Source: Unio delphinus (lineage: Eukaryota; Mollusca; Bivalvia; Unionida; Unionidae). Taken from it: DNA of 64,000 bases. The stretch lies in assembly GCA_029339505.1 (NCBI GenBank), contig JAQISU010000123.1:682001-746000 (forward strand), read 5' to 3'. Positions 24,440 through 34,657 of this stretch are shown piece by piece; position 1 is the first letter of the stretch, and each line of letters starts with the position of its first letter. A program made the position numbers and the translations under genes. Under the pieces are notes generated by a model, which was given only the letters and a program-made list of their open reading frames with translations, was not told the DNA's origin and did not search any database.

Positions 24440-27400
24440 GCAGCAGTGATAATCTCACGTCTTGGGGAAGAAAGAAATTTTTTTCGAATAAAATTCCTTA
24501 TCCGTGATAATGGAAAATGGATCATTAGGGACAAATACGAGCCTATTCTTAAGGACAAAAAAACTGTCACTGTGACTCAGGATTCAAAACCAGGAATTTT
24601 GACTGGATTGACAAACCCTACTACGAAAGATCTTATCCTGTCACAGCAGTTGTTTACGGGATATATCCGCTCAATGACAAACCTGATATTGCAAAACTAG
24701 CACCCATGAAATATTCGACAGGGCTCAATTGTGTAGCAGCACGAATAATGGAACACTTCACAAATGCGTCCCGGGGAAATAAACTAACTGATCTAAGACG
24801 AAAAAAAATAACCGAATGGGAACTGACAGTGAAACAGCATGGGGCAACAATTCAAGATATAGCCAAATTAGAAACATCATTGAGATTTCCAATATCGGTA
24901 AGGACAATCACCGGTGAAGTATTATACGAATCGAAATATAATAAAAATGGAACCCCAATACAGATTATTGATCATAACGAACACGCGTGGTCATCTGCAG
25001 TAACAATATTCCCACGGGATAGAACCGTAAAATATCTATCCCAAACTCTGTTTGGAACCGAAGAGTTTTTTTCAGAGCAGAAATTATTTGATGCTATTTA
25101 CCATTTGAGTAAAAAAGATCCTGTGTCAGTGTGGCTATTTCATAGTACTTCAGACGAAGAATGTAGATTTGATCAGTTTGTAAGGCCCAACGGAGAATTA
25201 TACCGTACTGAAGAGCTGCATAATCAAATGAAACAACTAGCTAGTGAGTTTTCTCCCCAGAGTTCTCTGGGGGAAGACAACGATCAATTATTAGCAAACT
25301 GTTTTACACTTCCATCAGTTGTAGCACATTTTGCTAGGAAGAAAAACGCGTGGAAACCAACACGAAGTGAGTTCTTATCAGAGGTCAAATTGTCCTGTCT
25401 TGAATACAGCCATGGAGGATTATGGAACACAAAATACACCGCTGATACCGTTATTTCAGTTGATATGATTGCGTGTTATCCAGGAAGTTTTCTTGGGTAT
25501 GGAGAGTGTGAGAAATATTTCAAACGATTTGGACACCCTACACACGAAATGACCCGTGTTGCTATTAATGGACCACTGCCACATTTCGATTTAACCGGAT
25601 TCGCTTGTGTAGTATCATTTGAAATGGCTGAAGGACTTCATCCGTGTAGTTATCTTTGGATTGGTAAACACATGTCTGAAAAACACTGGATGCCAATAGT
25701 GTTATTACGGTATATGCTTGATTGTAAGATGTTAAAATCATTAATTGTCAGTGATACAATTATATCCTATCGAGCACAGAAATCAGTCTGGTTACCACAA
25801 CCTGATCTAGAAAAAATAATTAGCGAAGAGCGAAAACTGTTTCCAAATTTCAGTGAACAACAAATCATGGATTGGTCCCAACAGTTATTTGAAATCAGAA
25901 ACAATAAAGCAAAAGACCTTGGACGAAGAATAATCGGTAAATTTACCCAAGGTGGCAAAGATGATAATACGAGATATTCTTCACGATTGATTATAGACAA
26001 TGCTGAATACGATTTTGTAATCACGGATTTAACGAATAGGGGCCTATATGTCAATCGTAAGGACGCATTTATGTCCGATGGAACCAAATTGGGTACAATT
26101 GTTACTTACACTGATGGATACAATCCGCAGTACACACATTTGAGAGCTTCTATGCTTGGTTATGCTTCTATCAATCTGTTTTCAATGATCAATAGATTTC
26201 CTACCACCGCAGTTAGAGTTGCTACTGACTCATTTTACATAAATAGCAAAATGGCTGATTTTAAGGCTACTGGCAACGAGAATTGGGGGTCATGGAGAAT
26301 TAAGAAAGAAATGCTTCATGATTATATTCCATCAGCAGATGTTACCATTGAAAATAATTACTTAGAAAGCAATCAGTGTTCAGAATTTTCTAGTGCACCA
26401 CCGATTTTTGATCCAATATGCCTGTATAAAACAGTTTATTTAAACGGTTGTGGCGGGTCAGGAAAAACAACCCGGGTAATTGAGTTATTTCGTGTTTCCA
26501 ATCCAAACATGATTGTACTAACACCGACTCACAGACTTGCAAGAGAAATGATACAGAGAGGGGTAAATGCCTGCACTTATCATAGTTTCTTTAGATGGAA
26601 GGGAGATAAATGGACTCCTGAGCGCATGGGAGAGAAATTTATCCCTGAATTCATCATGTGGGATGAAATAGACACAGTGTCAGAAGATGTCTTAAAAATA
26701 TTTCTTGAGTGGTTGTTATTAAAAAATACAAAAGTCGTCATGTGCGGTGATCACGGGCAACCACCACCATTTGTCGGTGCATCCCCCCATGAATGGCTAA
26801 AGGGTTTTGTAGACTATTATGAAGAAATTGATACCGATCATAGATCACTTGATAATGAATTAAAAGAATTTAAGAAACTAATTAGATTACAACCGGATAA
26901 AATCCAGTGTGAAATAGCGCGTGAAATAATTTCGGAAACTCCCATGAATGAGTTTTGGGAAGCGTGGAGACCAAATGATTTAATCATTGCAAGTAGAAAA
27001 ATAGTCAGGGACACACTTCAGATGAAGTTATTTGAATTGCATAAACAAAAATTTGCAACACTTCCAGTGCCCATCTGTTATAGGCCATCGGATACACGAA
27101 AACAGAACATCGAAGTTGATATTCCAGGCCTGACAGAGTCAGGGCGTGAAAAGAAGATTCTCGTATTAAATGATATTTTGCTGGTTGATATCAATGTTGT
27201 TGAAGATGCATTGCGTGCTAATAAATCCCCATGGACGCTAGGTTATGCAGCAACAATACACTCTTCACAGGGATTGACTATATCGGATACAATTGTTTGG
27301 ATGGTAGATAATCGCATAGAATGGTCGAATTTAGTCTATCTCGCAGTGTCTAGAGTACGAAAAATAAATCAACTTCGAAGAATTGTCCTGACAGAGTCAG

Positions 27401-27698
27401 GCGATGATGAAATCATTGGCGATGATAATGATATTATTGATAAAAAACTCTCCGGTTACAAACAACAAGACAAAAAAAAAAACAACGAGAATTTGATATT
27501 GATGCTGAATTAATAATCACTTTGAAGCAACAACAAAATAATCACTGCGCAAGTTGCAATTGTATAATGCGTTGGCAGTATTCGGATAAGGATCCTCGCC
27601 AATTCACCGTTGACAGAAAAAATAACAATCTCGGTCATGTCAGAAATAATGTGATGTTGACTTGTCTTGAGTGCAATAGACGCAAGGGTGCTAGTTAA
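24440..27698 (+). pseudogene. 3' part of polymerase-helicase-HNH gene (element 1)
   Basis: Continuation of 7283-7506. A 1-bp deletion near 24614 splits it into 24446-24700 and the long open part 24706-27513 (935 codons). Polymerase motif A is MIACYPGSF, motif C ATDSFYI, Walker A GCGGSGKTT. The helicase runs into a poly-A stretch (27471-27482) where the frame changes: the HNH tail (CASCNCIMRW, LECNRRKG) is in the -1 frame behind A_AAA_AAC and ends at TAA 27698. This copy is the most diverged of the three polymerases. Confidence 0.88.
27477..27483 (+). promoter_or_regulatory. A_AAA_AAC heptamer between helicase and HNH frames (element 1)
   Basis: GAC AAA AAA AAA AAC AAC gives a perfect heptamer; the -1 frame enters the HNH tail. 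Element 3 is in frame here and element 2 lacks the heptamer, so simple homopolymer slippage of the DNA is an equally good explanation. Confidence 0.4.
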
Positions 27699-28644
27699 GC
27701 CCATGCGGTGGTAATTGAGTATCCTCAGGTATCACTTGTAATTGTTGTCTAGTAAAACCCGTTGAGGGGCAGTTGAATCCAGTTTATAGATTGGAAGTCT
27801 ACCCGTAGATCGTGTTATACTAGATATCTTATGTGCAGTAATACTCCAAATAGGATCAGTAGCTCTTTTTGTGCCACCCTCAAGCTCTCCTGGTTCGTAT
27901 AAGTACCTCACAATGACATTACTACCAAGAATTGGTTGGGAAACATTAAAATCTTTTTGAATTTCCATTTCAGGTATTGACTTTTTTTTAATCGCATTGA
28001 TAGGTTTCATGTTGATGGTTCTAGTAATCTCGTTATTCAGTGCAGTAATCACAGCTGGTAACCTTTTAACCCATTCACGGGATCTTTTTTCTTGGATGAA
28101 TTCTTTTGCGTATTGATATCCAAATAACCGCTCAGCAAGGGTTTTATTAAACCGTTCTACAATGGCCTGATCACGATTTAGCGCAGTATGTCCTCGTCTG
28201 ATAGTGACTTTATGATTTTTCATTATTGATAACACTGCACCCTGAAATTCCTTGCCAGGATCAATTTGTAATAGATTTGGCCAGTGCAGAGGACTCCTTC
28301 GATAAATCCTTTCAAATGCAGAAGCCACTTCAGTGGCTGATTTTGTTTTTAACGGTTCTGCTTCTTTGTATCGACTTGCAATATCAACTACGGTTAAAGC
28401 GTATTTGTAACCACGATCATGTGGCAGAAATAATAGATCAGCCTGATGAACTTCATTAGGAACTGTCACATCAAAATGCGAGAATTGAATTTGTTTAGGC
28501 GGTGGTAGATAAATTTGCCATAGTGCCTGTTTGGATAACCAATGAGCCGCAGTTGTTTTTTTTCACTTTTGCAGCGCTAGCGAGTTTATGGATTGCTGAT
28601 TTACCCCTCCGGTATCCTCTTGGGGAATAATAAATAGATTCCAT
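27691..28644 (-). pseudogene. Integrase pseudogene (element 1)
   Basis: The start ATG 28644 and catalytic residues (HQADLL, LQIDPGKEF, QAIVERFN) are present. An extra T in a T run (near 28555-28563) shifts the frame after about 28 codons, and a missing C near 27760 shifts the C-terminus. The open middle is 27732-28469. Confidence 0.88.
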
Positions 28645-28651
28645 GTTGTTA

Positions 28652-29010
28652 TTAATTACCAGCACCTAACATCAATTTACTTTTCATAGCCGATTTTATC
28701 AAAAAGGAAGCCAATTTTTCTTTGAAAGATTTATCAGAAATAGCATTTAACGCATGAATTAATTTCACATCTGCTAGATGCCTGTGCTGCAGATTACTGC
28801 TTTTATAAGATACATCATGAAGGTGACAGGCCTTATCAATAGCGTTTATTGGTTCCTCACCGGGTCGGGGCTGATTTTGATCATTGAGTCTGATATCAAG
28901 TCTTGTTCCCGGTCCACAGTAGCTATATCCTGCAAGGTGCTTTTCTCCAGGGTATTTTGCCCATGGGGTTCCAGGGAGTTTAGTTAGCTTGGCTGCGATA
29001 TCACCTCCTC
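28652..29010 (-). CDS. Parvovirus-type phospholipase A2 domain without own start (element 1)
   Basis: Open from the slippery heptamer at 29011-29017 to TAA 28652, containing YCGPGT and DKACHLHDVSY. Here not even a TTG or GTG gives a sensible start at the domain border, which strengthens the frameshift model. One loop residue differs (LAGYSYC). Confidence 0.8.
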
Positions 29011-29181
29011 GTTTTTTTTTAAAGGTTCCTTGAGTTCCTTGGGTTTAGAAACAAATCTAAATTTCTTTGTACTACATTGTACGCATTTACCAGAAAGCGC
29101 TGATCGGTTATTTTTAGTTGTAATCGTCGTCAAGTCATCTGTGCCAGTACGTTTTTTACACTTCACACAATATAGATCCAT
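28984..29181 (-). CDS. Small zinc-ribbon protein (element 1)
   Basis: 65 residues with YCVKCK and CVQCS. It stops inside the PLA2 frame. CCT TTA AAA AAA AAC GAG holds the heptamer. Start is 17 bp from the divergent ATPase start. Confidence 0.72.
   Translation of the reverse strand: MDLYCVKCKKRTGTDDLTTITTKNNRSALSGKCVQCSTKKFRFVSKPKELKEPLKKNEEVISQPS
29011..29017 (-). promoter_or_regulatory. Putative -1 ribosomal frameshift site A_AAA_AAC (element 1)
   Basis: Same codon position relative to the zinc-ribbon and PLA2 frames as in elements 2 and 3. Confidence 0.75.
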
Positions 29182-29198
29182 AATTTATATATAACGGC

Positions 29199-29864
29199 AT
29201 GAATATAATTGATTATTCAGCTACCCGACGACGGGAACCTATTAAACATCATGAAATGTTGCCGAATTCAATTAGAATGATTATAATCGGACCATCTGGA
29301 AGCGGAAAGACACAACTGCTACTTAATTTGATAACGAGATGGATGAAATGGAACAAATTGTATTTAATAGCCCCGAGTGTAGACGATCAGCGATGCTATG
29401 AAGTGCTAAAGGATTTTAACGAGAAAGCAAAAGAATTTCAAATCGATGAAGATTTTATTGAGTTTATTACTGATATAGAGGAAGCCCCGAGCATTGATGC
29501 TATTGATGGAAGTATTAACAATTTAGTGGTATACGATGATATCATGTTAGATAATCAAAAAAATCCTGCTAGAATATTTTCCCGAGGCAGGCATAAAAAC
29601 ACTGATGTGATCTATGTCACTCAACGGTACACTCAGATACCAAAAGTGATCAGAGATAACTGCAATGTGTTGTGTGTATTTAACGGCGTTGATACTCATA
29701 CGCTACGAAATATTCATCAGACCTGGTGCAGCGGTGATATGAATCATAATCAATTTAGAAATTTCTTTAGTCACGCTCAGTCAAAACCACACGGATTTGT
29801 GACAATAAATTTAGCAGACCCTAGGACACGATATCGTATCGGACTTGATCAAATATTCGGTTAA
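29199..29864 (+). CDS. Packaging ATPase (element 1)
   Basis: 221 residues, Walker A GPSGSGKTQ, Walker B NNLVVYDD. It starts at MNIID; this copy lacks the MYRD extension, showing that the second Met suffices. Diverged from elements 2 and 3 around residues 80-100. Ends 5 bp before the terminal block. Confidence 0.9.
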   Translation: MNIIDYSATRRREPIKHHEMLPNSIRMIIIGPSGSGKTQLLLNLITRWMKWNKLYLIAPSVDDQRCYEVLKDFNEKAKEFQIDEDFIEFITDIEEAPSIDAIDGSINNLVVYDDIMLDNQKNPARIFSRGRHKNTDVIYVTQRYTQIPKVIRDNCNVLCVFNGVDTHTLRNIHQTWCSGDMNHNQFRNFFSHAQSKPHGFVTINLADPRTRYRIGLDQIFG

Positions 29865-29869
29865 CCCAT

Positions 29870-30049
29870 AGCAGCAGAGAGGGTGAGTGACAACGACGTT
29901 GCGACATCAACGAAAACGCGAATGTTTTCAGACAACAATCACTGTCATTTTTTTTCTAGTTATTTCGCGAGAAGGGTCTAGTGTTATTTGGAGGGGTATA
30001 ATCAAAAATAAAAACAAAAAATGTTGTAGGATTCACCCTCTCTGCTGCT
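29870..30049 (-). repeat. Right terminal block of element 1
   Basis: A 180-bp block bracketed by AGCAGCAGAGAGGGTG (29870) and its complement (ending 30049). The interior is unlike the interiors of the element 2 and 3 termini, although the brackets are identical. It is followed directly by the (ATC)n tail of a non-LTR retrotransposon. Confidence 0.85.
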
Positions 30050-30360
30050 ATCATCATCATCATCATCATCATCATGTCTCTTGACCTAGTGTGGTCGTTG
30101 AGACACTGTGTTGCTGAACATCTGACCAGTTCCCTCCACTTGTCTCGATCATGTGCCAATGCCTGTGTCTCCGCAAAACTTTTCCTGGTCCATTCTGCGA
30201 TGTTGTCAGTCCACTTTTTTCTCTGTCTACCTCTCCTTCTGCCACCTTGGACACTGCCCTGCAGTACTGTTGTGGATAGGCTGTTGGCTCTAGAGACATG
30301 GACATACCATTTCAATTTTCTCTTTTTGACAGTGGTGAAGAGGTCTTTATATTGATGATA
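30050..30360 (-). mobile_element. 5'-truncated non-LTR retrotransposon tail with (ATC)n end
   Basis: The minus-strand frame encodes the typical C-terminus of an invertebrate reverse transcriptase (KLKWYVHVSR, GGRRRGRQRKKW, a W-x2-LV motif). It is followed at its 3' end by eight ATG/ATC triplets. Element 1 inserted exactly at this microsatellite tail. Confidence 0.8.
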
Positions 30361-32291
30361 ACCAGACTATACATATGCTCTAAATATACACAATGCCATA
30401 CCTCATCCAAAGAATTGGATATTAAATAAATCCTTATCGTATCATGCGAATCATTTGCGTCAAAAACAAGCATAACAAAATGTGTGTGTCAATTTTCTCA
30501 GGCGTGCTCAGGCACTGACAAAAAAGAAAATGTGCGCAAAAGGAAACATTGCGTTTATGCCAAAATGTTATGTATATGCGTTTATGCCAAAATGTTATGT
30601 ATTAGTTGCTAGTGATTCTGTCAAGCCTACCCATTTTAAAATATGTGACAATAAGATTCTCAATATTTTATGGTCAAGTGCTTTGCCTTTATTTGAAAAA
30701 TCCTCTTTTGATGAAGGTAATCTTATTCAGGAAGTAGAGTGCAGCTTTATTAATGTTCCTCTACAGTGTGTAAAATTGTCATCAGTCTAATGATCCATGA
30801 CAATCGGAACAGTGTATAATTTAACCATCAATGGCATTCATTTATTACTAGGTCTTGCTAAATATAAGGTTATGGTTAATCCACATGTAACTAACAAAGT
30901 TTGTTTTCGTTATAAAGTTGATCCTACTGAAAATGAAATCCCTTATTTAAGCACAGCTTGAAAAGTTATTACATCTATGGCAAATAATGCTTTGGAGAAG
31001 GATGATAATCAGGAGATTATTCCTTTAACTGACAAGTTTGTTGCTCAGTCTTTTGATGGAGTCACTATGCTACTGGTACCCATTAAGAGGTATTAATCAT
31101 AGTGAACCTCTTTCTGTTACCCATTCTAAATCACTTTATATGCATATTGACAAATTACATTTTGGTAACCTTTGTGTAGTAAAATCCAAAATAAAATATT
31201 GCATCGATCACAACCTGATAGGAAAAACATTACGATATTCAACGTTGGCATTAGCACATGGTTAGGTAGTTGTCATTTACATGCTTCATGTACATGTACT
31301 TAAATTGGCCTAGATATTGGTCAGTCTGTTCCCGTCTTATTGAGGCTAACAAGGGGATGGGATATTCACAGGGAAGTGAAAAGCTGTCAACAGTACATGT
31401 ATTCTCCACAATACTTTTTGTATCCGATGTTATGACGAACATTAAGGCGACTGCACCAACCACTTGTTGCAGCGAAGTTCTCCACACCAAGTTCTTTCGC
31501 AAATGCTTCATTGAACCATTTTCATGCTTCCTCCACGTCTTCAAATGTAGCAGTCTTTTGTTTCTTCCTTTGGGGAGCGTAGTTACCATTAACGTACTCG
31601 TTCTTTATGGACTCAGCAGCTTTCATCCTTCCTGAACGGGTGTTATTTTTAAGTGAACAAATTTCACAGACCTCTTTGCGAGATGTTCATCTCCTTAACA
31701 GCCACATATTTAGTTTCCAGAGACTGTAAATTTAATTTGCGTTTTACTCTGCTGTTGGTGTTTTAATCACCTATCACTTTCAAAGGTCTCGGAAATGCGT
31801 AATCCTTATTTTCACGCAATTTTTATATATGGGATTCAGAAAATCACATATACAGGAGTCCTCCGCACGCATCGATTTCCTGGACGGCAAATTTAAGGGC
31901 TTGCTAGTCCTGTTTCGACCACCTGTTGATTGGGAAATTGATCCTTTTAGCTGTGCTGATATTTACATTCAGAAAATTCAGTGGCTGAAAGACCCACATA
32001 TGTACATGTTGACATTGTAAGAGAACATCTGAAGAACATGACCCACAAGCTAGGCGGCAAGATCAAAGACTTAACTAGCTGCAGAGTGATGAGAAAATGT
32101 GCTATGTTATTGTTTTTTTTTTTACCCGACCGCGACATTAAAGCCTGGCGGCAAGATGAACTAATTGTTGAACAAAGTATGGGTCGGAACTGGAAGTTTG
32201 TCGACATCCAGGATTAGAAAACAAAGCATTTGTTCAAGCTGGGACCAAGGGCTTCTGTCGACATGTACGTTGATATTTTATCTCGACGTCG
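30361..32291. other. Host DNA, unassigned
   Basis: Several open frames of 60-120 codons occur on both strands (for example 30482-30790 plus, 31251-31589 minus) but none shows a domain I recognise. A decayed gene or transposon is possible. The last 60 bp contain repeated GTCGACAT and TCGA words that continue on the right side of element 3. Confidence 0.5.
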
Positions 32292-32590
32292 AGCAGCAGA
32301 GAGGGTGAACAGACCACGTTTTCAAGCAAAAATAAGGCTTCCAGATCACGTTTTCGAACAAAATATGGCCTATAGATAACGTTTTCGAACAAAATATCAG
32401 GTTTCCAACAAATCTCATTTAACCAAAAAAAAGTCTCCATTTTTGAAAAACGGAGATTTTACGATTTTGCTCGCAACGATGTGGTCATCCACCCTCTCTG
32501 CTGCTAAAGTTTTTAGTTCTGGGTTAACAAAAAATAATAAATGATTTTAACCGAATATTTGATCAAGTCCGATACGATATCGTGTCCCAG
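32292..32590 (+). repeat. Left terminal inverted repeat of element 3
   Basis: Outer block 32292-32505 is bracketed by the 16-mer and its complement. The repeat then continues inward to about 32590 and includes an inverted copy of the last codons of the packaging ATPase gene from the other end (around 32552-32588). This shows that the repeat has grown into coding sequence. Confidence 0.9.
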
Positions 32591-32616
32591 ACCTTGTCTG
32601 GGGGACGGAAATCCTT

Positions 32617-33981
32617 TTAAGACTTCACAAACAGACTAATCGCTAACACCTCATCTTGTAGATCAATCAAATTATTTGACTGGTCTGTGAGTTTGAAATT
32701 AATTCTCGTTAGCGAATCATTATGGCATCGCATATAGACAGGATTAACCGGAGACTCAATAATTAAAAATCCTGGAGGAGCTGTTGGTGCAAATGAATAT
32801 AGAATATATCCTTGCTGAGCTTGATTTGATCGTTCGAGATTAATTTGATAGCTTCCTTCTATAACATCGCATACTAAATTGATTGCAATCACCGATGAAA
32901 TATTCACGTTGAACGGAGCGATATGTCTGCCGCCACCGTCTGGGTCATTATTATGTTTGAGGATAGTTGGTTGTGGTGCTGTTTTCTTCCATGCGTCATA
33001 AATTATTTTAAATTCAATATCAATGACGTAGTTAAGAATTTTTTTTATTTTTGGTACGTTATATCCTGGTAGTTTAAATGTTGGAATATCTTCAATGCGG
33101 ATATTATAGTCTGTTGCAAATCTTATTCTCGATGTGTGGTTTTTATCATCGAGTATAAATCGAATAATTCGTAAATTAAATTTTTCCATATCGTCGATGA
33201 TTTTATTGCATGTTTCTACGACGCTGATAAATTCATCTCGGGTGAGAGAGCCGGATTTAAGAGATATTAACAACAGAAAAAAATCATTATACATCGCTGT
33301 GAAATTTTCAACGATTTCAGGTTTGTTAACAAAATAATATCCCTGCAATGGTCCACCCTCCGCCCTATGTTCGTATCCTAACCCAAAAAACTCTATTGGT
33401 ACACTGAACTCTTTATAACTCTTTATTGGATTATCAGATTTTATCCTGTCGGTGATATAATCAGTTTTTTGAGGTTCTGGTAAATCAACGGTTTCTCCCC
33501 GGGGTGGTAATTCAGGCCATCCTAGTACGGTTCTAATAGAACTCTGATAGATATCTACGACGTATCCTTCTGTGTTTATCTCAATTGCGGATGATAGCGT
33601 CGGTTCATGAACTGTTATAGCGATTTTTGACTCTACTCCAGTAATCGATTTTATTCTACGCGCGAATTCATTATTGATTTGTTCGATTTGGTATGACCCT
33701 GTTGGTATCGAAACGACGTTCCAGTCTGGGGTACCGTCGTCCTTATTCTTATACGAGAACACCAGTGAATTATTGGGTTGTTGACCACCAAATGATTTTG
33801 ATCTGATATTAGGCCAACTGTGGTATACTCGTAATTTTGCTAGCGCTATCTCCTTCACTGGGACCGGAGAGGGGAAATTCACACTGAATTCTGGATTCGT
33901 TGATGTTATTGATATCATGCTTGTTTGTACTGGGTTCGTGTTCTCCACTATTCGTTGAAGTAATTCCTGCGGTGTTGTCAT
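32617..33981 (-). CDS. Penton/vertex-like minor virion protein candidate (element 3)
   Basis: 454 residues, intact. N-terminal MTTPQELLQRIVENTNP and the C-terminal MRCHNDSLTRINFKLTDQSN regions match element 2; residues 165-345 are a different sequence with KPEIVENFTAMYND and other motifs. A VKEIA insertion lies near residue 45. Role as in the element 2 copy. Confidence 0.55.
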   Translation of the reverse strand: MTTPQELLQRIVENTNPVQTSMISITSTNPEFSVNFPSPVPVKEIALAKLRVYHSWPNIRSKSFGGQQPNNSLVFSYKNKDDGTPDWNVVSIPTGSYQIEQINNEFARRIKSITGVESKIAITVHEPTLSSAIEINTEGYVVDIYQSSIRTVLGWPELPPRGETVDLPEPQKTDYITDRIKSDNPIKSYKEFSVPIEFFGLGYEHRAEGGPLQGYYFVNKPEIVENFTAMYNDFFLLLISLKSGSLTRDEFISVVETCNKIIDDMEKFNLRIIRFILDDKNHTSRIRFATDYNIRIEDIPTFKLPGYNVPKIKKILNYVIDIEFKIIYDAWKKTAPQPTILKHNNDPDGGGRHIAPFNVNISSVIAINLVCDVIEGSYQINLERSNQAQQGYILYSFAPTAPPGFLIIESPVNPVYMRCHNDSLTRINFKLTDQSNNLIDLQDEVLAISLFVKS

Positions 33982-34230
33982 CGTTGCTATACTGTTGTTG
34001 TCGCTCTAATTTTGGTATCGAGGAATCATAAATACTGACCATCACTGAGAACTCACAATCTGGTAATGTTGATATTATTGAGATCATTTTGTTTTTTGGG
34101 TTCGTGTTTTCCGATTCCATCGGTGTTGTCATTGTTATTATATTCATGTTGTCGCTCTGATTTCGATATCGCGGAATCAAAAATACTGACCATCGCTGAG
34201 AATTCACTATCTGATATAATTGTATTATCG
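33950..34230 (-). repeat. Reiterated gene junction (element 3)
   Basis: Same reiteration as 8920-9315: copies of the membrane-gene end and penton-gene start lie in tandem. The minus-strand ORF 33809-34207 is a by-product. Confidence 0.7.
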
Positions 34231-34598
34231 AGTGACGACGATATCATCAATGATAACTGCGAATATGCGGTTGATGCAATATGAAATTGAAGTAAGTAAT
34301 TCTGCAGTTTACTCTGGCTGCATGATGATATCTTTTTTGCTATCCCGGTTGATATACCCCCGATTGTAGCCACCGCAGAAACGCAAATTGGAACTACGAC
34401 CGGGGCAATCATTGTAACCGATGCAAGTATTATTCCGGCGCCAGTGAGAACGCTTGACACCGAGTACATAGTAATATCAATTGCGGTGATTCTTCGTCAG
34501 TATTTTTTTATTTTTATTTGATACTCCTCAGTGAGGGTTTTGAGTCTATTCTGAAATTCTCTGACCTGATCATAGCGACATTGAGTTGATGAAATCAT
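34053..34598 (-). pseudogene. Membrane protein pseudogene (element 3)
   Basis: Nearly identical to 9152-9697, but a CGA-to-TGA change near 34497 stops it after about 33 codons. A CpG C-to-T transition is typical of decay in a methylated genome. The part after the stop stays open. Confidence 0.85.
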
Positions 34599-34608
34599 TG
34601 TTATTTTA

Positions 34609-34624
34609 AAAACGCTAGCGTTTT
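34609..34624. repeat. Palindrome AAAACGCTAGCGTTTT
   Basis: Same site as 9707-9722, upstream of the membrane-protein gene. Confidence 0.95.
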
Positions 34625-34657
34625 CATTTGTGAAATCCGAACGATTTTCCTTTCAAT

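Larger units (their letters stand above)
1..30049. mobile_element. Element 1: Polinton/adintovirus-like integrated element, left end outside window, interrupted by element 2
   Basis: The left arm (1-7506) and right arm (24440-30049) are two halves of one element: the polymerase reading frame stops being polymerase-like at 7506 and resumes at 24440, with element 2 between them. The right terminus is the 16-mer pair at 29870-29885 and 30034-30049, followed by ATCATC host repeat. The gene order matches elements 2 and 3. The left terminus and the penton/membrane-protein genes expected there lie upstream of base 1. The copy is dead: the polymerase is interrupted and also frameshifted near 24614, and the integrase carries two single-base indels. 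Confidence 0.9.

Noticed and set aside
30482..31270. Host gene in the stretch left of element 3
   Set aside because: Frames are short, interrupted and show no domain I can name.
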